Numbered from the stretch's first letter, positions 46,096-55,444 are shown. The stretch: DNA of 64,000 bases from Paraburkholderia tagetis (GCF_022213065.1 NZ_JAKLJA010000001.1:1-64000), one strand, 5' to 3'. The notes: generated by a model not told the origin, from the letters alone. A program made the numbers and translations.

Positions 46096-47112
46096 TCAAT
46101 CGAAGGCCGTGAAGCGCGGCGCGCATTGCGGCTGCCACGCGCCGTGCTCCTGAGCGAACGCACCGCGCGCGACATTGTGCGGATGATGGGGCGCCTCGGC
46201 GAGCCCCAGCACCGGCGAGACACAGGCGTCGCTGCCTTCGAATAGCACGATCCATTCGTCACGCGTGCGCGTGGCCACGGCCTGCGCGATGCGCCCGGCG
46301 ATCAACGGCCAATGCGCCTTGTCGCGCTGCGGCAGCTCCAGCAGATCTTCCGCGCCGATGCCCTTCATGAACGCCGCGTAAAACGGCGGCTCAATGCAGC
46401 CCACGGCGATCCAGCCGCCGTCCGCGCAACGATACGTGCGATAGAACGGCGCGCCGCCGTCGAGCAGATTCGTGCCGCGCGCGTCGCTCCAGTGGCCCGC
46501 CGCGCGAAAGCCGTACATCATGCTCATCAGCATGGCTGCGCCGTCGGTCATCGCGGCGTCCACCACGCAGCCAACGCCTGTCGTGCGCGCACGCAGCAGC
46601 GCCGCGATCACGCCGAACGCGAGCACCATGCCGCCGCCGCCGAAGTCGCCCACCAGATTGAGCGGCACCACGGGGTCGCCGCCCGCCGCGCCCACGGTGT
46701 GCAGCGCGCCCGAGATCGCGATGTAGTTGATGTCGTGGCCCGCCGTGTGCGCGAGCGGCCCGGTCTGGCCCCAGCCGGTCATGCGGCCATAGACGAGCGC
46801 GGGCCGTCGCGCGCGGCACGCGGCCGGACCGAGGCCCAGGCGCTCCATCACGCCGGGGCGAAAGCCTTCGATGAGCGCATCGGCATCGGCGATCAAATCG
46901 AGTGCGCGCGCAACATCTTCAGCGCGTTTCAAATCGAGCGCCACGTGCTCGCGTGCGCGCGAGAGCGGATCGTGCGCGGGTGGCGGCGCCTCGCCCGCGC
47001 GGCCGATGCGGATCACGCGCGCACCCATTTGCGCGAGCAGCATGCCGCAGAACGGCGCGGGCCCGAGGCCCGCAAATTCCACGACCGTTACGCCTTGCAG
47101 CGGTTGAACCAT
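46096..47112 (-). CDS. Alpha-methylacyl-CoA racemase (CaiB/BaiF family III)
   Basis: A 338-residue family-III CoA-transferase-fold enzyme. All three catalytic residues known from Mycobacterium MCR occur at the same numbering: H126 (AGHDINYI), D156 (LVGDFGGGG) and E241 (CIEPPFYAAF). This supports a 2-methylacyl-CoA racemase rather than a CoA transferase, which would use one aspartate. The enzyme epimerises (2R)- to (2S)-methylacyl-CoA so that methyl-branched chains can enter beta-oxidation. It lies 43 bases after an acyl-CoA dehydrogenase gene on the same strand, and a CoA ligase is upstream, all consistent with branched-chain acyl catabolism. Slightly shorter than the usual ~360 residues. Confidence 0.88.
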   Translation of the reverse strand: MVQPLQGVTVVEFAGLGPAPFCGMLLAQMGARVIRIGRAGEAPPPAHDPLSRAREHVALDLKRAEDVARALDLIADADALIEGFRPGVMERLGLGPAACRARRPALVYGRMTGWGQTGPLAHTAGHDINYIAISGALHTVGAAGGDPVVPLNLVGDFGGGGMVLAFGVIAALLRARTTGVGCVVDAAMTDGAAMLMSMMYGFRAAGHWSDARGTNLLDGGAPFYRTYRCADGGWIAVGCIEPPFYAAFMKGIGAEDLLELPQRDKAHWPLIAGRIAQAVATRTRDEWIVLFEGSDACVSPVLGLAEAPHHPHNVARGAFAQEHGAWQPQCAPRFTAFD

Positions 47113-47155
47113 GTCTTGCGTCTCCCAGATATGTTCTTGCCGCGTTCTCGCGCCG

Positions 47156-48286
47156 TCACAGTGTGCGCGCGATGATTTCCTTCATGATCTCGTCGGTGCC
47201 GCCGTAAATGCGCATCACGCGCGCATCCACCCAGGCGGTGCCTACTACGTACTCCGACATATAGCCGTAGCCGCCGTGCAGCTGCAGGAACTCGTCGAGC
47301 AACTGGTTCTGCAATTCGGTGGCGTTGAGCTTGGCCATGGCCGCGTCCGAAGGCGAAAGCTCGCGGCGCAGGTGCCGCGCGATGCAGTCGTCCACATAGA
47401 TGCGCACCATCTCGGCCTTCGCGCGCGCGTGCGCGAGCTTGAAGCGCGCGTTCTGGAAATCGAAGATTGCCTGGCCGAACACCTTGCGACCGCGCGTGTA
47501 CTGGATCGTGCGCTCGAGCATCCCTTCGATCGACGCGGCGGCGCGCACGGCGATTACGAGCCGCTCTTGCGCGAGCTCGCGCATGAGATACGAGAAGCCC
47601 GCGTTTTCGTCGCCGAGCCGTTGTGTTACCGAAACGCGCACGTCCTCGAAAAAAAGCTCTGAAGTGTCTTGCGCGCGCAGGCCGATTTTTTCGAGCTTGC
47701 GGCCCTTGCTGAAACCGGGTGTGCCTTCTTCCACCACGAACAGCGAGACGCCTTTCGAGCCGAGTTCCGGAGCGGTCTTGCAGACCACGATCACGAGGCT
47801 CGCGTTCTGGCCGTTTGTGATGAAGGTCTTTTGGCCGTTGATGACATAGTCGTTGCCCTCGCGCCGCGCCATCGTGCGCACCGACTTCAGGTCGCTGCCG
47901 GTGCCGGGCTCCGTCATCGCGATTGCGCCGATATGCTCGCCGCGCGCGAGCTTGGGCAACCACTCGCGCTTTTGCTTCTCGGTGCCGTAGGCGTGGATAT
48001 AGGGCGCGACGATGTCCGAGTGCAGCGGGAAGCCAATGCCGCTCGCGTTCACACGCGCAAGCTCTTCGATCAGGATCGCAGCATGGCCGAAGTCGCCGCC
48101 GCCACCGCCGTATTCCTCGGGAATCGTGCAGCACAGCAGGCCTTCGGCTCCGGCGCGCAGCCAGACTGATTTCGGGACGATGCCTTCGCGTTCCCATTGC
48201 TGGTGAAATGGCGCGATCTCGCGCTCGATGAAGCGGCGGGCTTGCTCGCGGAAAAGCTCGTGATCTTCGCGGAATATAGTGCGCAT
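47156..48286 (-). CDS. Acyl-CoA dehydrogenase, short/medium or branched-chain type
   Basis: A 376-residue acyl-CoA dehydrogenase of ordinary length. N-terminal helical domain: RTIFREDHELFREQARRFIEREIAPFHQQWE. Flavin and substrate motifs: AMTEPGTGSDLKSVRTMARREG and YVINGQKTFITNG. C-terminal domain: QLHGGYGYMSEYVVGTAWVDARVMRIYGGTDEIMKEIIARTL, containing the GTxEIM block near the catalytic base region. Transcribed with the racemase gene downstream, so it probably acts on (2S)-methylacyl-CoA or a similar thioester. The CoA ligase-IclR operon upstream is separated by repeat element B, which may have inserted into a longer operon. Confidence 0.92.
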   Translation of the reverse strand: MRTIFREDHELFREQARRFIEREIAPFHQQWEREGIVPKSVWLRAGAEGLLCCTIPEEYGGGGGDFGHAAILIEELARVNASGIGFPLHSDIVAPYIHAYGTEKQKREWLPKLARGEHIGAIAMTEPGTGSDLKSVRTMARREGNDYVINGQKTFITNGQNASLVIVVCKTAPELGSKGVSLFVVEEGTPGFSKGRKLEKIGLRAQDTSELFFEDVRVSVTQRLGDENAGFSYLMRELAQERLVIAVRAAASIEGMLERTIQYTRGRKVFGQAIFDFQNARFKLAHARAKAEMVRIYVDDCIARHLRRELSPSDAAMAKLNATELQNQLLDEFLQLHGGYGYMSEYVVGTAWVDARVMRIYGGTDEIMKEIIARTL

Positions 48287-48368
48287 GGGGTTTGTTTACG
48301 GTTTTTGTTAGGTAGTTAGGGGTTCTGATGTGTTTTTGGGGTGCTTGGTGTTTTGTTTGCGTTTCCTT

Positions 48369-48913
48369 TCGCGTTTCCTTGTTTTCGTGTCGGTCTATTA
48401 GTGTTGCCCCTGTGCGGGGCGGCACCTACTTTTCTTTGCAGCGGCAAAGAAAAGTAGGCAAAAGAAAGCCGCTCAAACCGCCAGTGTGACGCCGTCCACC
48501 TCTTGCCGTTAATCGGAGCGGTTCCGGAGCGTCTGTCACCATGCGCCGTACAACAGAGTGACCAAGGGCTCATCCCTCCGGCGGCGCTACGCGCCCCGTG
48601 GGGCATAACCCAAAACCAGTGGGGTGCATGTGCATTCGCTTACCCATGGAGTACTCACGGTTTCCCTCGCATACCCGACCGCTGCGCGCGTAGCGAGCAG
48701 CGGGATGAATGAGTCCTTTGTCACTCAGTTTGAAGGTGCGAGGTGACGGATGCCCCGGAACCACTTCGATCACAGGCAAGAGGTGGACGGCGTCACACTA
48801 GCGGTTTGAGCCGCTTTCTTTTGCCTACTTTTCTTTGCGGCTGCAAAGAAAAGTAGGTGCCGCCCCGCACAGGGGCAACGCTAATAGACCGACACGAATA
48901 CAAGGAAACGCGA
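48369..48913. repeat. 545-bp element with ~115-bp terminal inverted repeats (copy B)
   Basis: Ends TCGCGTTTCCTT (48369-48380) and AAGGAAACGCGA (48902-48913) are exact complements and continue as ~115-bp inverted arms with the same nested CCTACTTTTCTTTGC palindrome as copy A. Its inner sequence matches copy A in reverse orientation, for example the CTCATTCATCCCGCTGCTCG segment of copy A appears complemented at about 48693-48712. It occupies almost all of the 48287-48940 gap between the acyl-CoA dehydrogenase and CoA ligase genes. No transposase is encoded. Confidence 0.85.
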
Positions 48914-48940
48914 TCTACCGCCAAGGGCCACAAAAAAAAT

Positions 48941-50503
48941 TCAATACACCCCATCCAAATAACGCTCCTTCAAAAGCCGCCGCAGCAACTTACCGTTATC
49001 ATGCCGCGGCAGCGCATCCTCAAAATCCACCGAACGCGGCACCTTGATATGCGAGAGCCGCTCGCGACAAAACGCCAGCAACGCATCAGCAAGTTCGGGA
49101 CTTGCAGCATCGCGCTCGCGCAACTGCACGATAGCCTTCACAGCTTCACCAAACTCAGCATGCGGCACGCCAATCACCGCGACATCAGCCACAGCCGGAT
49201 GCTCCGCAAGCACGTTCTCGATCTCCTGCGGATAGACATTCACGCCACCGCTGATGATGAGATCGGCGCGCCGGTCGCTCAAATACAGATAGCCTTCGGC
49301 ATCCACATGACCGATGTCGCCATAGGTCGCCCAGCCGTGCCGGTTGAAGGCGCTTTGGGTCTTCGCCGGATCGTTGTGATACTCGAACGAGGGGCCGCCC
49401 TCGAAGAATATGCGGCCAACTTCGCCCACGGGCAGATCGCAATCTTCGTCGTCGACGATATGCAGCGCGCCAAACTTCGCCTGCCCCACCGAGCCGCGAT
49501 GCCCGAGCCATTCTTCGGGCCCGATTGCAGTCAGCCCCACACCTTCCGAGCCCGCGTAATACTCGTAGATCACCGGGCCGAACCAGTCGATCATCTGCTC
49601 CTTGACAAGCGGCGGGCACGGCGCCGCAGCGTGGATCGCCACCTTCAGGCTGCTCACGTCATAGCGCCTGCGCACCGCTTCGGGCAGGTTGAGCATGCGG
49701 ATGAACATCGTCGGCACCCACTGGCTGTGCGTGACCCGATGGCGCTCGATGGCGTCGAGCGCGGCCTCGGGATCGAACTTGCGCAGCACGATAGTGCTGC
49801 AACCCACGCGCAGCGCGCGTATGAGGTAGCGCAGCGGCGCGGCGTGATAGAGCGGCGCGGTGCTCAAATAGACGGAGTCCTGATCAAATCCGAAGCTCTT
49901 GCGCCACGAGGCCATTTCGGTGTCGTCGATCGCGCGCCGCTCCCATGGCACGAGCGGCTTGAGGATGCCCTTGGGCAGGCCCGTCGTGCCCGATGAGTAG
50001 AGAAAATCGCGGCCCTGGGCGCAGGCGGGCAGGGGCGAGTGGGTATCGACGCGAGCGAGCGCATCGTCGAACGACGAGAAGCCGGGCGGCGGGACGCAAT
50101 CCCTGGTGTCGGCCGTTGCCGCCATGAAGCATGCGATGCCTTGCGTGGCGCCCTCGGCCACGAGCGACTGTGCGAGTTCGCCCATCGCCTGCGAGACGAT
50201 CAGCACGCGCGCGCCGCAGTCCTTGAGGACATGGGCGATCTCGCGCGTCTTCAACTGGATGCTGATGGGAGTGTAATAGAGCCCCGCGCGTTCGGCGCCA
50301 ACGGCGAGCACGGCAAGCGCGGGGTGATTCTGGAACAGCAGCGCGATGCCGTCGCCGGGTTGCAGGCCAAGGCCAATCAGCCAGTGCGCGGCGCGCTCCG
50401 CGCGTTCGTTCAGTGCTGCGTAAGTGAGGACCTCATTGGTGCCGGCAAAGCGCAGGGCTGCTTTGCCGGGTGCTGCGAGTGCTAGTTCGCGGACACGCTC
50501 CAC
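48941..50503 (-). CDS. AMP-forming acyl-CoA synthetase
   Basis: A 520-residue ANL-superfamily enzyme activating a carboxylic acid to its CoA thioester with ATP. The P-loop-like motif FLYSSGTTGLPKGI, the A5 region YEYYAGSEGVG, A8 GDIGHVDAEGYLYLSDRRADLIISGGVNVYPQEIE and the C-terminal lysine in LPRHDNGKLLRRLLKE are all visible. The GTG at 50503 was chosen because it follows GGAGACGAGACC and gives a normal N-terminus (VERVRELALAAPGKAALRF); it overlaps the 3' end of the iclR-type gene by 22 bases. Together with racemase, dehydrogenases, SDR and thiolase nearby it probably initiates breakdown of a branched or cyclic acid. Confidence 0.92.
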   Translation of the reverse strand: MERVRELALAAPGKAALRFAGTNEVLTYAALNERAERAAHWLIGLGLQPGDGIALLFQNHPALAVLAVGAERAGLYYTPISIQLKTREIAHVLKDCGARVLIVSQAMGELAQSLVAEGATQGIACFMAATADTRDCVPPPGFSSFDDALARVDTHSPLPACAQGRDFLYSSGTTGLPKGILKPLVPWERRAIDDTEMASWRKSFGFDQDSVYLSTAPLYHAAPLRYLIRALRVGCSTIVLRKFDPEAALDAIERHRVTHSQWVPTMFIRMLNLPEAVRRRYDVSSLKVAIHAAAPCPPLVKEQMIDWFGPVIYEYYAGSEGVGLTAIGPEEWLGHRGSVGQAKFGALHIVDDEDCDLPVGEVGRIFFEGGPSFEYHNDPAKTQSAFNRHGWATYGDIGHVDAEGYLYLSDRRADLIISGGVNVYPQEIENVLAEHPAVADVAVIGVPHAEFGEAVKAIVQLRERDAASPELADALLAFCRERLSHIKVPRSVDFEDALPRHDNGKLLRRLLKERYLDGVY

Positions 50504-51342
50504 GGTCTCGTCTCCATATCGTGTGCGGCGCCAGTCACACTGCCGAGCGCTGCCTCCACGCGCCTGACCAGCGACATCAGCCGAGGGGCGATGTCGTCGG
50601 TCAACTGGTTGCCGCTGATGTTGAATACCGCAATGGAACAACTGAAAACCCAGTACTCGTCGTCGATGGGCGAAGCGAGCGGAATCGCCACCGAGTGAAT
50701 TTCGCGCTGCATGTCGCCGTGCGAGACGGTGCAGCCGTAGTCGCGCAACTCCTGCTGCGCCTGTGCGAGGCGCTGCGCGAGCAGTTCGCCCTTGACGGGG
50801 TCGCGCGTGAGCGTCTCCTGTAGATAGTGCTCGCGCTCTGACGCAGGCAGGGTCCACAGATACGCGCGGCCCGAAGCCGTGCGCGAGAGCGAAAGCCGCG
50901 TGCCGATCTCCGAGCGGTACACGGCGCTTCCCATGCCCTGAATCACCTCGGTATAGGCGAGGTTCAGGCGGTAACCCACCGCGAGCGTCACCTGGCCCTG
51001 ACAGTAGTCGGCCAGCTCCTGCATCATCGGCCGCGCGAGCTGGCGGATCGTCATGCGGCCGAGCGCGGGCGCGGCGAGGCTCAGCATCTCCGTGCCGAGC
51101 ACGTACTTCGAAATGCGCTCCGAGTAGCGCAACAGGCCGAACTCGCACAGCGTGTTGATGAGCCGCAGCGCTGTGGGCTTGGGCAGCCCGGTGCGCTCAA
51201 CCAGCTCGCGTGCGGAGAGCTCCGAGGCCCCCATCGAAAAACATTGCAGGATCCGGACGCCGCGCGCGAGCGCGCTCACGAGCGTCGAATCCGACGGCGA
51301 TTCGGCGGCATCGTCGGTGCGTGGGGTGGCCATGTCGGTCAT
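50482..51342 (-). CDS. IclR-family transcriptional regulator
   Basis: A 286-residue regulator with an N-terminal winged helix (about 20-85: LVSALARGVRILQCFSMGASELSARELVERTGLPKPTALRLINTLCEFGLL) and a C-terminal GAF-like effector domain (about 95-260: LADYCQGQVTLAVGYRLNLAYTEVIQG, TASGRAYL, VSHGDMQREIHSVAIPL). Its end overlaps the CoA ligase gene, so the two are co-transcribed. It is divergent from the thiolase-SDR operon across 420 bp, so both transcription units are probable targets. The effector is probably the acid or its CoA ester, inferred from context. An internal ATG three codons later is an alternative start. Confidence 0.9.
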   Translation of the reverse strand: MTDMATPRTDDAAESPSDSTLVSALARGVRILQCFSMGASELSARELVERTGLPKPTALRLINTLCEFGLLRYSERISKYVLGTEMLSLAAPALGRMTIRQLARPMMQELADYCQGQVTLAVGYRLNLAYTEVIQGMGSAVYRSEIGTRLSLSRTASGRAYLWTLPASEREHYLQETLTRDPVKGELLAQRLAQAQQELRDYGCTVSHGDMQREIHSVAIPLASPIDDEYWVFSCSIAVFNISGNQLTDDIAPRLMSLVRRVEAALGSVTGAAHDMETRPWSVSAN

Positions 51343-51762
51343 TTCGGGTTCCTTCTTCGAGGGTGAGGGCGCAGCAGGCCGGATTGGGGCGAGCGCGGCC
51401 CGCCAGGCGGCAAACCCGGCATTCTAGCTTTCACCTGTGGGCTGGAACAATTTTTCAAGACGACTGGCTCATTTTTTGCAACAGCGACGATTTGCTGCAC
51501 CTCGGAAGGCGCCTGGAGGTGCTGCTGCGTCCGAAATTCGGTCTCTCAGGCTCGAATCATGGCCCCAGTGTTGCGGATTGCACCCAATAAATCAACAAAA
51601 ATGATCTTAGTGGATCGAAAAATGTTAACAACTATTGAATTTTCGAGACGGCATGGTGTATTTTGATTCGTGAGATTCATTTTTATCCATGGTGTGCGGG
51701 TTTTTGGCTTCGCTGAAGTCGCGCCGCCACCGGTTTTCCCTACACCAACCATCGAGCGAACC
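51343..51762. promoter_or_regulatory. Divergent promoter region, iclR-type gene / thiolase
   Basis: A 420-bp gap whose right half (51580-51700) is AT-rich, with AAAATGTTAACAACTATTGAATTTT and a nearby TATTTTGATTCG suitable as promoter elements. No gene is supported. An IclR-type operator is expected here, but I cannot assign one with confidence. Confidence 0.4.
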
Positions 51763-52980
51763 ATGATCCAGAGCGCGGTAATCGTCGACGCAGTGCGCAG
51801 TCCCATGGGCCGGACCAAGGCGGGTGGCGCCTTCGTCGACCTGCATCCGGCCGACCTGCTTTCGCAGGTGCTCCGGCAACTCGTCGAGCGCAACGACCTC
51901 GACCCCGGCACCGTGGACGACGTCATCATCGGCTGCGTGAGTCAGGTGGGCGAGCAGGCGTCCACGCCGGGCCGCGTCGCCTGGCTGGCGGCGGGCTTTC
52001 CGCAACACGTGCCGTCCACCACGGTCGAGCGCAAGTGCGGCTCGAGCCAGCAGGCCGTGCATTTCGCGGCGCAGGCCATCATGGCGGGCGTCAACGAGAT
52101 CGTCATCGCGGGCGGCGTGGAGTCGATGAGCCGCGTGCCGATGGGCTCGTCGCGCATCGGCCGCGACCCGTATGGCGCGCGCTTTCATGCGCGTTATGCG
52201 CAGGGGCTCGTGGGCCAGGGCGTGAGCGCCGATCTGGTCGCGCAGAAGTGGGCGCTCACGCGCGAGCAACTGGACGCGTATGCCGCCGAGTCGCACCGCC
52301 GCGCCGACGCGGCGCGCGCAGCAGGTCAGTTCGCACGCGAGATCGTGCCGATCGAAGTTCCAGGCGAAATGCAGGGCGAAATGCGGGGCGAAAGTGGCAC
52401 GCGCCGCGTCGACACCGACGAAACTATCCGCGCGGGCACCACGGTCGAGCGCCTCGCGGGCCTCGCGCCTTCGTTCGAGGACGCCGCGCTGGCCGAGCGC
52501 TTTCCGGGCCTCCGCTTCAACGTGACAGCGGGCAACGCCTCGCAGATCTCGGACGGCGCGGCGGCGCTGCTCGTGATGAGCGAGCAGAGGGCCGCGCAAC
52601 TGCGCCTCAAGCCGCGCGCGCGCATCGTCTCGTTCGACGTGTGCGGCGACGATCCGCTGATGATGCTCACCGCGCCCATTCCCGCCACCGAGCGCCTGCT
52701 GAAGAAGGTCGGCCTCTCGATCGGCGATATTTCGCATTTCGAAGTAAATGAGGCGTTCGCCTCGGTGCCGCTCGCGTGGCAAAAGGCGCTGGGCGCGGAC
52801 GCCTCGCGCCTGAACCCCGCGGGCGGTGCGATTGCGCTGGGGCACCCGCTGGGCGCCTCCGGTGCGCGCCTCATGACGACGATGCTCAACGCACTCGAAC
52901 GCAGCGGCGGCCGCTATGGCTTGCAGACGATGTGCGAGGCGGGCGGCATGGCCAACGCGACGCTCATCGAGCGCCTGTGA
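51763..52980 (+). CDS. Thiolase-family acetyl-CoA acyltransferase
   Basis: A 405-residue thiolase releasing acetyl- or propionyl-CoA from a 3-ketoacyl-CoA. The acylated cysteine is C92 in VERKCGSSQQAVHFAAQAI. Downstream catalytic elements are NEAFASVPLAW, the histidine in NPAGGAIALGHPLGASGARLM, and the second cysteine in GLQTMCEAGGMANA (where CxGxG is usual, here CEAGG). The start at 51763 gives the standard MIQSAVIVDAVRSPMGR opening. A small duplication, GEMQGEMRGE, sits near residue 204. First gene of the operon with an HSD10-like SDR, divergent from the IclR regulator. Confidence 0.92.
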   Translation: MIQSAVIVDAVRSPMGRTKAGGAFVDLHPADLLSQVLRQLVERNDLDPGTVDDVIIGCVSQVGEQASTPGRVAWLAAGFPQHVPSTTVERKCGSSQQAVHFAAQAIMAGVNEIVIAGGVESMSRVPMGSSRIGRDPYGARFHARYAQGLVGQGVSADLVAQKWALTREQLDAYAAESHRRADAARAAGQFAREIVPIEVPGEMQGEMRGESGTRRVDTDETIRAGTTVERLAGLAPSFEDAALAERFPGLRFNVTAGNASQISDGAAALLVMSEQRAAQLRLKPRARIVSFDVCGDDPLMMLTAPIPATERLLKKVGLSIGDISHFEVNEAFASVPLAWQKALGADASRLNPAGGAIALGHPLGASGARLMTTMLNALERSGGRYGLQTMCEAGGMANATLIERL

Positions 52981-53046
52981 ACAGACCCTGACAACAAGAC
53001 AGCTTTGCATGGGACCGGAGCAACTCCGGTCGACTGGAGAAACGAC

Positions 53047-53814
53047 ATGGAACTGAAGGGAGCGGTAGCAGTGGTGACGGGCGGCGCATCGGGCCTGGGC
53101 CTCGCGAGCGCGAAGCAACTGTTGGAGAAGGGCGCGCAGGTCGTGATCGCCGATCTCGCTGGCTCGCGCGGCGAGGCAGTGGCCGACGAATTGGGCCCGG
53201 CGGCGAGCTTCGTGGCCGCCGACGTCACCAGCGAAGCGGACATGACGGCCGTGTTCGACGCGGCCACGCAGCGCGGCGCGTTGCGCGCGCTCGTGCACTG
53301 CGCGGGCCGTGGCGGCGCGGTGCGCGTGATCGAGAAAGACGGCTCACCGGGCTCGCTTCAGGCCTATGAAGACGTGGTGCGAGTGAACCTTATCGGCACC
53401 TTCAACGCGCTGCGGCTCGCGGCGGCGGCCATGGCGCGCAACGAGCCCAACGCGGGCGGCGAGCGCGGCGCGTGTGTGCTGACCGCATCGGTGGCCGCCT
53501 ACGAAGGGCAGATCGGCCAGGTGCCGTATGCGTCGTCGAAAGCGGGCGTGGTGGGCATGACGCTCGTGGCCGCGCGCGATCTCGCGAGCAAGGGCATCCG
53601 CGTGTGCACCATCGCGCCGGGCTTGTTCGACACACCGCTGCTCGCGCGCCTGCCCGAAGAGATTCGCGCTTCGCTCGGCAAGATGGTGCCGTTCCCGCCG
53701 CGCCTGGGCGAATCCGACGAGTTTGCCTCGCTCGCGCTGCACATTCTCGAGAACCCCATGCTCAACGGCGAAACGATTCGCCTCGACGGCGCGATTCGCA
53801 TGCAGCCGCGCTAA
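53047..53814 (+). CDS. HSD10-like 3-hydroxyacyl-CoA dehydrogenase (SDR family)
   Basis: A 255-residue SDR resembling type II 3-hydroxyacyl-CoA dehydrogenase (HSD17B10). It has [33 protein letters not shown] (NAD+ site with D42-type acidic residue), HCAGRG, catalytic serine in [23 protein letters not shown] with the YxxxK pair, and [17 protein letters not shown], a block characteristic of the HSD10 group. It would oxidise a 3-hydroxyacyl-CoA, including 2-methyl-3-hydroxy forms, before thiolysis. The ATG at 53047 follows GGAGAAACGAC. The next gene downstream, a likely enoyl-CoA hydratase, is degenerate. Confidence 0.9.
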   Translation: MELKGAVAVVTGGASGLGLASAKQLLEKGAQVVIADLAGSRGEAVADELGPAASFVAADVTSEADMTAVFDAATQRGALRALVHCAGRGGAVRVIEKDGSPGSLQAYEDVVRVNLIGTFNALRLAAAAMARNEPNAGGERGACVLTASVAAYEGQIGQVPYASSKAGVVGMTLVAARDLASKGIRVCTIAPGLFDTPLLARLPEEIRASLGKMVPFPPRLGESDEFASLALHILENPMLNGETIRLDGAIRMQPR

Positions 53815-53849
53815 GCGGTGCGTCCGGACGCTCACAAAAAGGAGAGCAT

Positions 53850-53935
53850 ATGAGCGATGAATTCCTGTACGAAGGCGGTGGTTGGTTGGGCGCTTCTCAG
53901 CCGCCATGAATGCGCACACCTTCATCTTCCGTACA
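53850..53935 (+). pseudogene. Degenerate N-terminus of an enoyl-CoA hydratase gene
   Basis: A strong ribosome site (AAGGAGAGC) precedes ATG 53850, which opens MSDEFLYEGGGWLG and then stops at 53909 after 19 codons. In the next frame the reading continues FSAAMNAHTF. Compared with the crotonase opening of the type EFLYE-GGVAWLTLNRP-AMNA, this looks like a hydratase start damaged by small deletions and then lost altogether. The position after thiolase and the 3-hydroxyacyl-CoA dehydrogenase is where a hydratase is expected. The match is short, so the family call is tentative. Confidence 0.45.
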
Positions 53936-53940
53936 CCACA

Positions 53941-54001
53941 CTATTAGTTTATCTAATGATACCGCTCGCCTGATTTGATTTTTTGAATGTGTCACTACAC
54001 T
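53941..54001 (+). promoter_or_regulatory. Shared promoter/operator motif upstream of asparaginase
   Basis: ATTAG-N5-CTAAT (53943-53957), a 15-bp LysR-type palindrome, is followed 40 bases later by TTGAAT (53983) and then TACACT (53996). The same arrangement recurs before the MFS gene at 55383-55444. The LysR gene of the cassette (56945-57961) is the likely partner. Confidence 0.6.
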
Positions 54002-54089
54002 CGTCTTCAGCGATACGCCAGTCTAGATGGCTATCCAGCGTTTCACTCTTCCAATCTGGAGACATCCCGTGAGAGACAACCATGCTCAT

Positions 54090-55157
54090 ATGAGCAACTA
54101 CTTACGCCGGCTTTTAGCCGGTCTTGCGCTCTGCCTGTTTTCAGCGGCCCCGGCCGTCGCGCAATCCACATCTCCCGGGGAGTTGCCTCATGTTGCGGTA
54201 CTGGCAACCGGCGGCACGATCGCAGGTACCGCTGGGAGTGAGACGCAAACAACGGGCTACAAGCCAGGTGTACTGACGGCTGATGCGCTTCTCAAATCGG
54301 TACCCTCACTGGGCAAGATTGCACAGGTATCCGGTGAACAGATTTCGAATGTCGGAAGCGAGAACATCACGAACGATATCCTCCTGAAACTGGCCAGGCG
54401 CGTGAATCAACTTCTGGCTCAACCGGATATCGCAGGTGTCGTGGTGACCCACGGCACCGATACTCTCGAGGAAACCGCGTATTTCCTTGATCTTGTCGTC
54501 AAGAGCGACAAACCCGTGGTAGTGACCGGTTCGATGCGACCGTCGACGGCCATCAGCGCCGATGGCCCGAGCAACCTCCTGCAGGCCGTCACGGTTGCCG
54601 CCTCGCCGCAGGCGCGTGGCCGCGGCGTGATGATCGTGCTGAACGACCGGATCGGCTCGGCACGCTTCACCACGAAGACCAATGGCACCACGCTGGATAC
54701 GTTCAAGGGAAACGACGAAGGCTACCTGGGCACCCTGGTGGACGAGGTGCCTCACTTCGAGACGTCCGTGTTGAAGCAACACACCACATCGACGCCATTT
54801 GACGTGTCGAAGCTCGATTCATTGCCGGAAGTCGATATTGTCTACGGCTACCAGAACGACGGCGGATTCATGTATGACGCCGCAGTTGCGCACGGCGCAA
54901 AGGGCATTGTCGTCGCGGGCGTTGGAGCGGGCAGCGAATCGCTTCTTACCCTTCCCTCGATCAAGAAAGCGATTTCCAGGAGGGTGATTGTGGTGCGCTC
55001 CTCTCGTACTGGGGGCGGATTCATACCGGAAGATCCAGCCTACGTGGGTCTTCTCGGTGACGATTTGAACCCCCAGAAGGCCCGCATTCTCCTGATGCTC
55101 GCGCTTACGGTAACCAAAGATCCGTCGACTATTCAGGCAATGCTTCACGAGTTTTGA
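54090..55157 (+). CDS. Type II (periplasmic) L-asparaginase
   Basis: A 355-residue secreted amidohydrolase converting asparagine (and possibly glutamine) to aspartate and ammonia. The signal peptide is residues 1-24 (LLAGLALCLFSAAPAVAQ). The first catalytic threonine is in ATGGTIAGTAG (40-50) and the second site in VVVTHGTDTLEETAYFLDL (threonine and aspartate at 123-124). VVVTGSMRPSTAISADGPSNL follows, with the supporting C-terminal region GVGAGS. The lysine expected after the second site (near residue 193) lies in a normal context. The ATG at 54090 gives the signal peptide; an in-frame GTG upstream at 54069 is an alternative. It leads the asparagine cassette. Confidence 0.93.
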   Translation: MSNYLRRLLAGLALCLFSAAPAVAQSTSPGELPHVAVLATGGTIAGTAGSETQTTGYKPGVLTADALLKSVPSLGKIAQVSGEQISNVGSENITNDILLKLARRVNQLLAQPDIAGVVVTHGTDTLEETAYFLDLVVKSDKPVVVTGSMRPSTAISADGPSNLLQAVTVAASPQARGRGVMIVLNDRIGSARFTTKTNGTTLDTFKGNDEGYLGTLVDEVPHFETSVLKQHTTSTPFDVSKLDSLPEVDIVYGYQNDGGFMYDAAVAHGAKGIVVAGVGAGSESLLTLPSIKKAISRRVIVVRSSRTGGGFIPEDPAYVGLLGDDLNPQKARILLMLALTVTKDPSTIQAMLHEF

Positions 55158-55382
55158 ATCGGTTCCGCCGGCTGAGGGCCGGTGGAGCAACGATTCGTTC
55201 GGGCGCGACGGTGCTGTGAAATCGCCGTCGCGTCGCGTGCCGCTCCGAAAGACCGGAACTGCCAATCCTCGGGAATTTCTTGCGAAGTTCGACGAGCATT
55301 CCTGCGCGGGAACCGTTGCAGTTCTTGCATCGATCTGATTGGCGTACTTTGCGTTGCTCTACTTCAGCCATCGCGTGACATA

Positions 55383-55444
55383 CTATTAGAGTTGCTGATA
55401 CTGCCATTGGATATGCTGTTTTCTTGAATCTGACTCCCTACACT
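55383..55444 (+). promoter_or_regulatory. Shared promoter/operator motif upstream of the MFS-LysR-aspA operon
   Basis: ATTAG-AGTTG-CTGAT (55385-55399) differs from the copy before asparaginase by one symmetric base, and is followed by TTGAAT (55424) and TACACT (55439) at nearly the same spacing. The rest of the 55158-55500 gap holds no gene. Confidence 0.6.
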
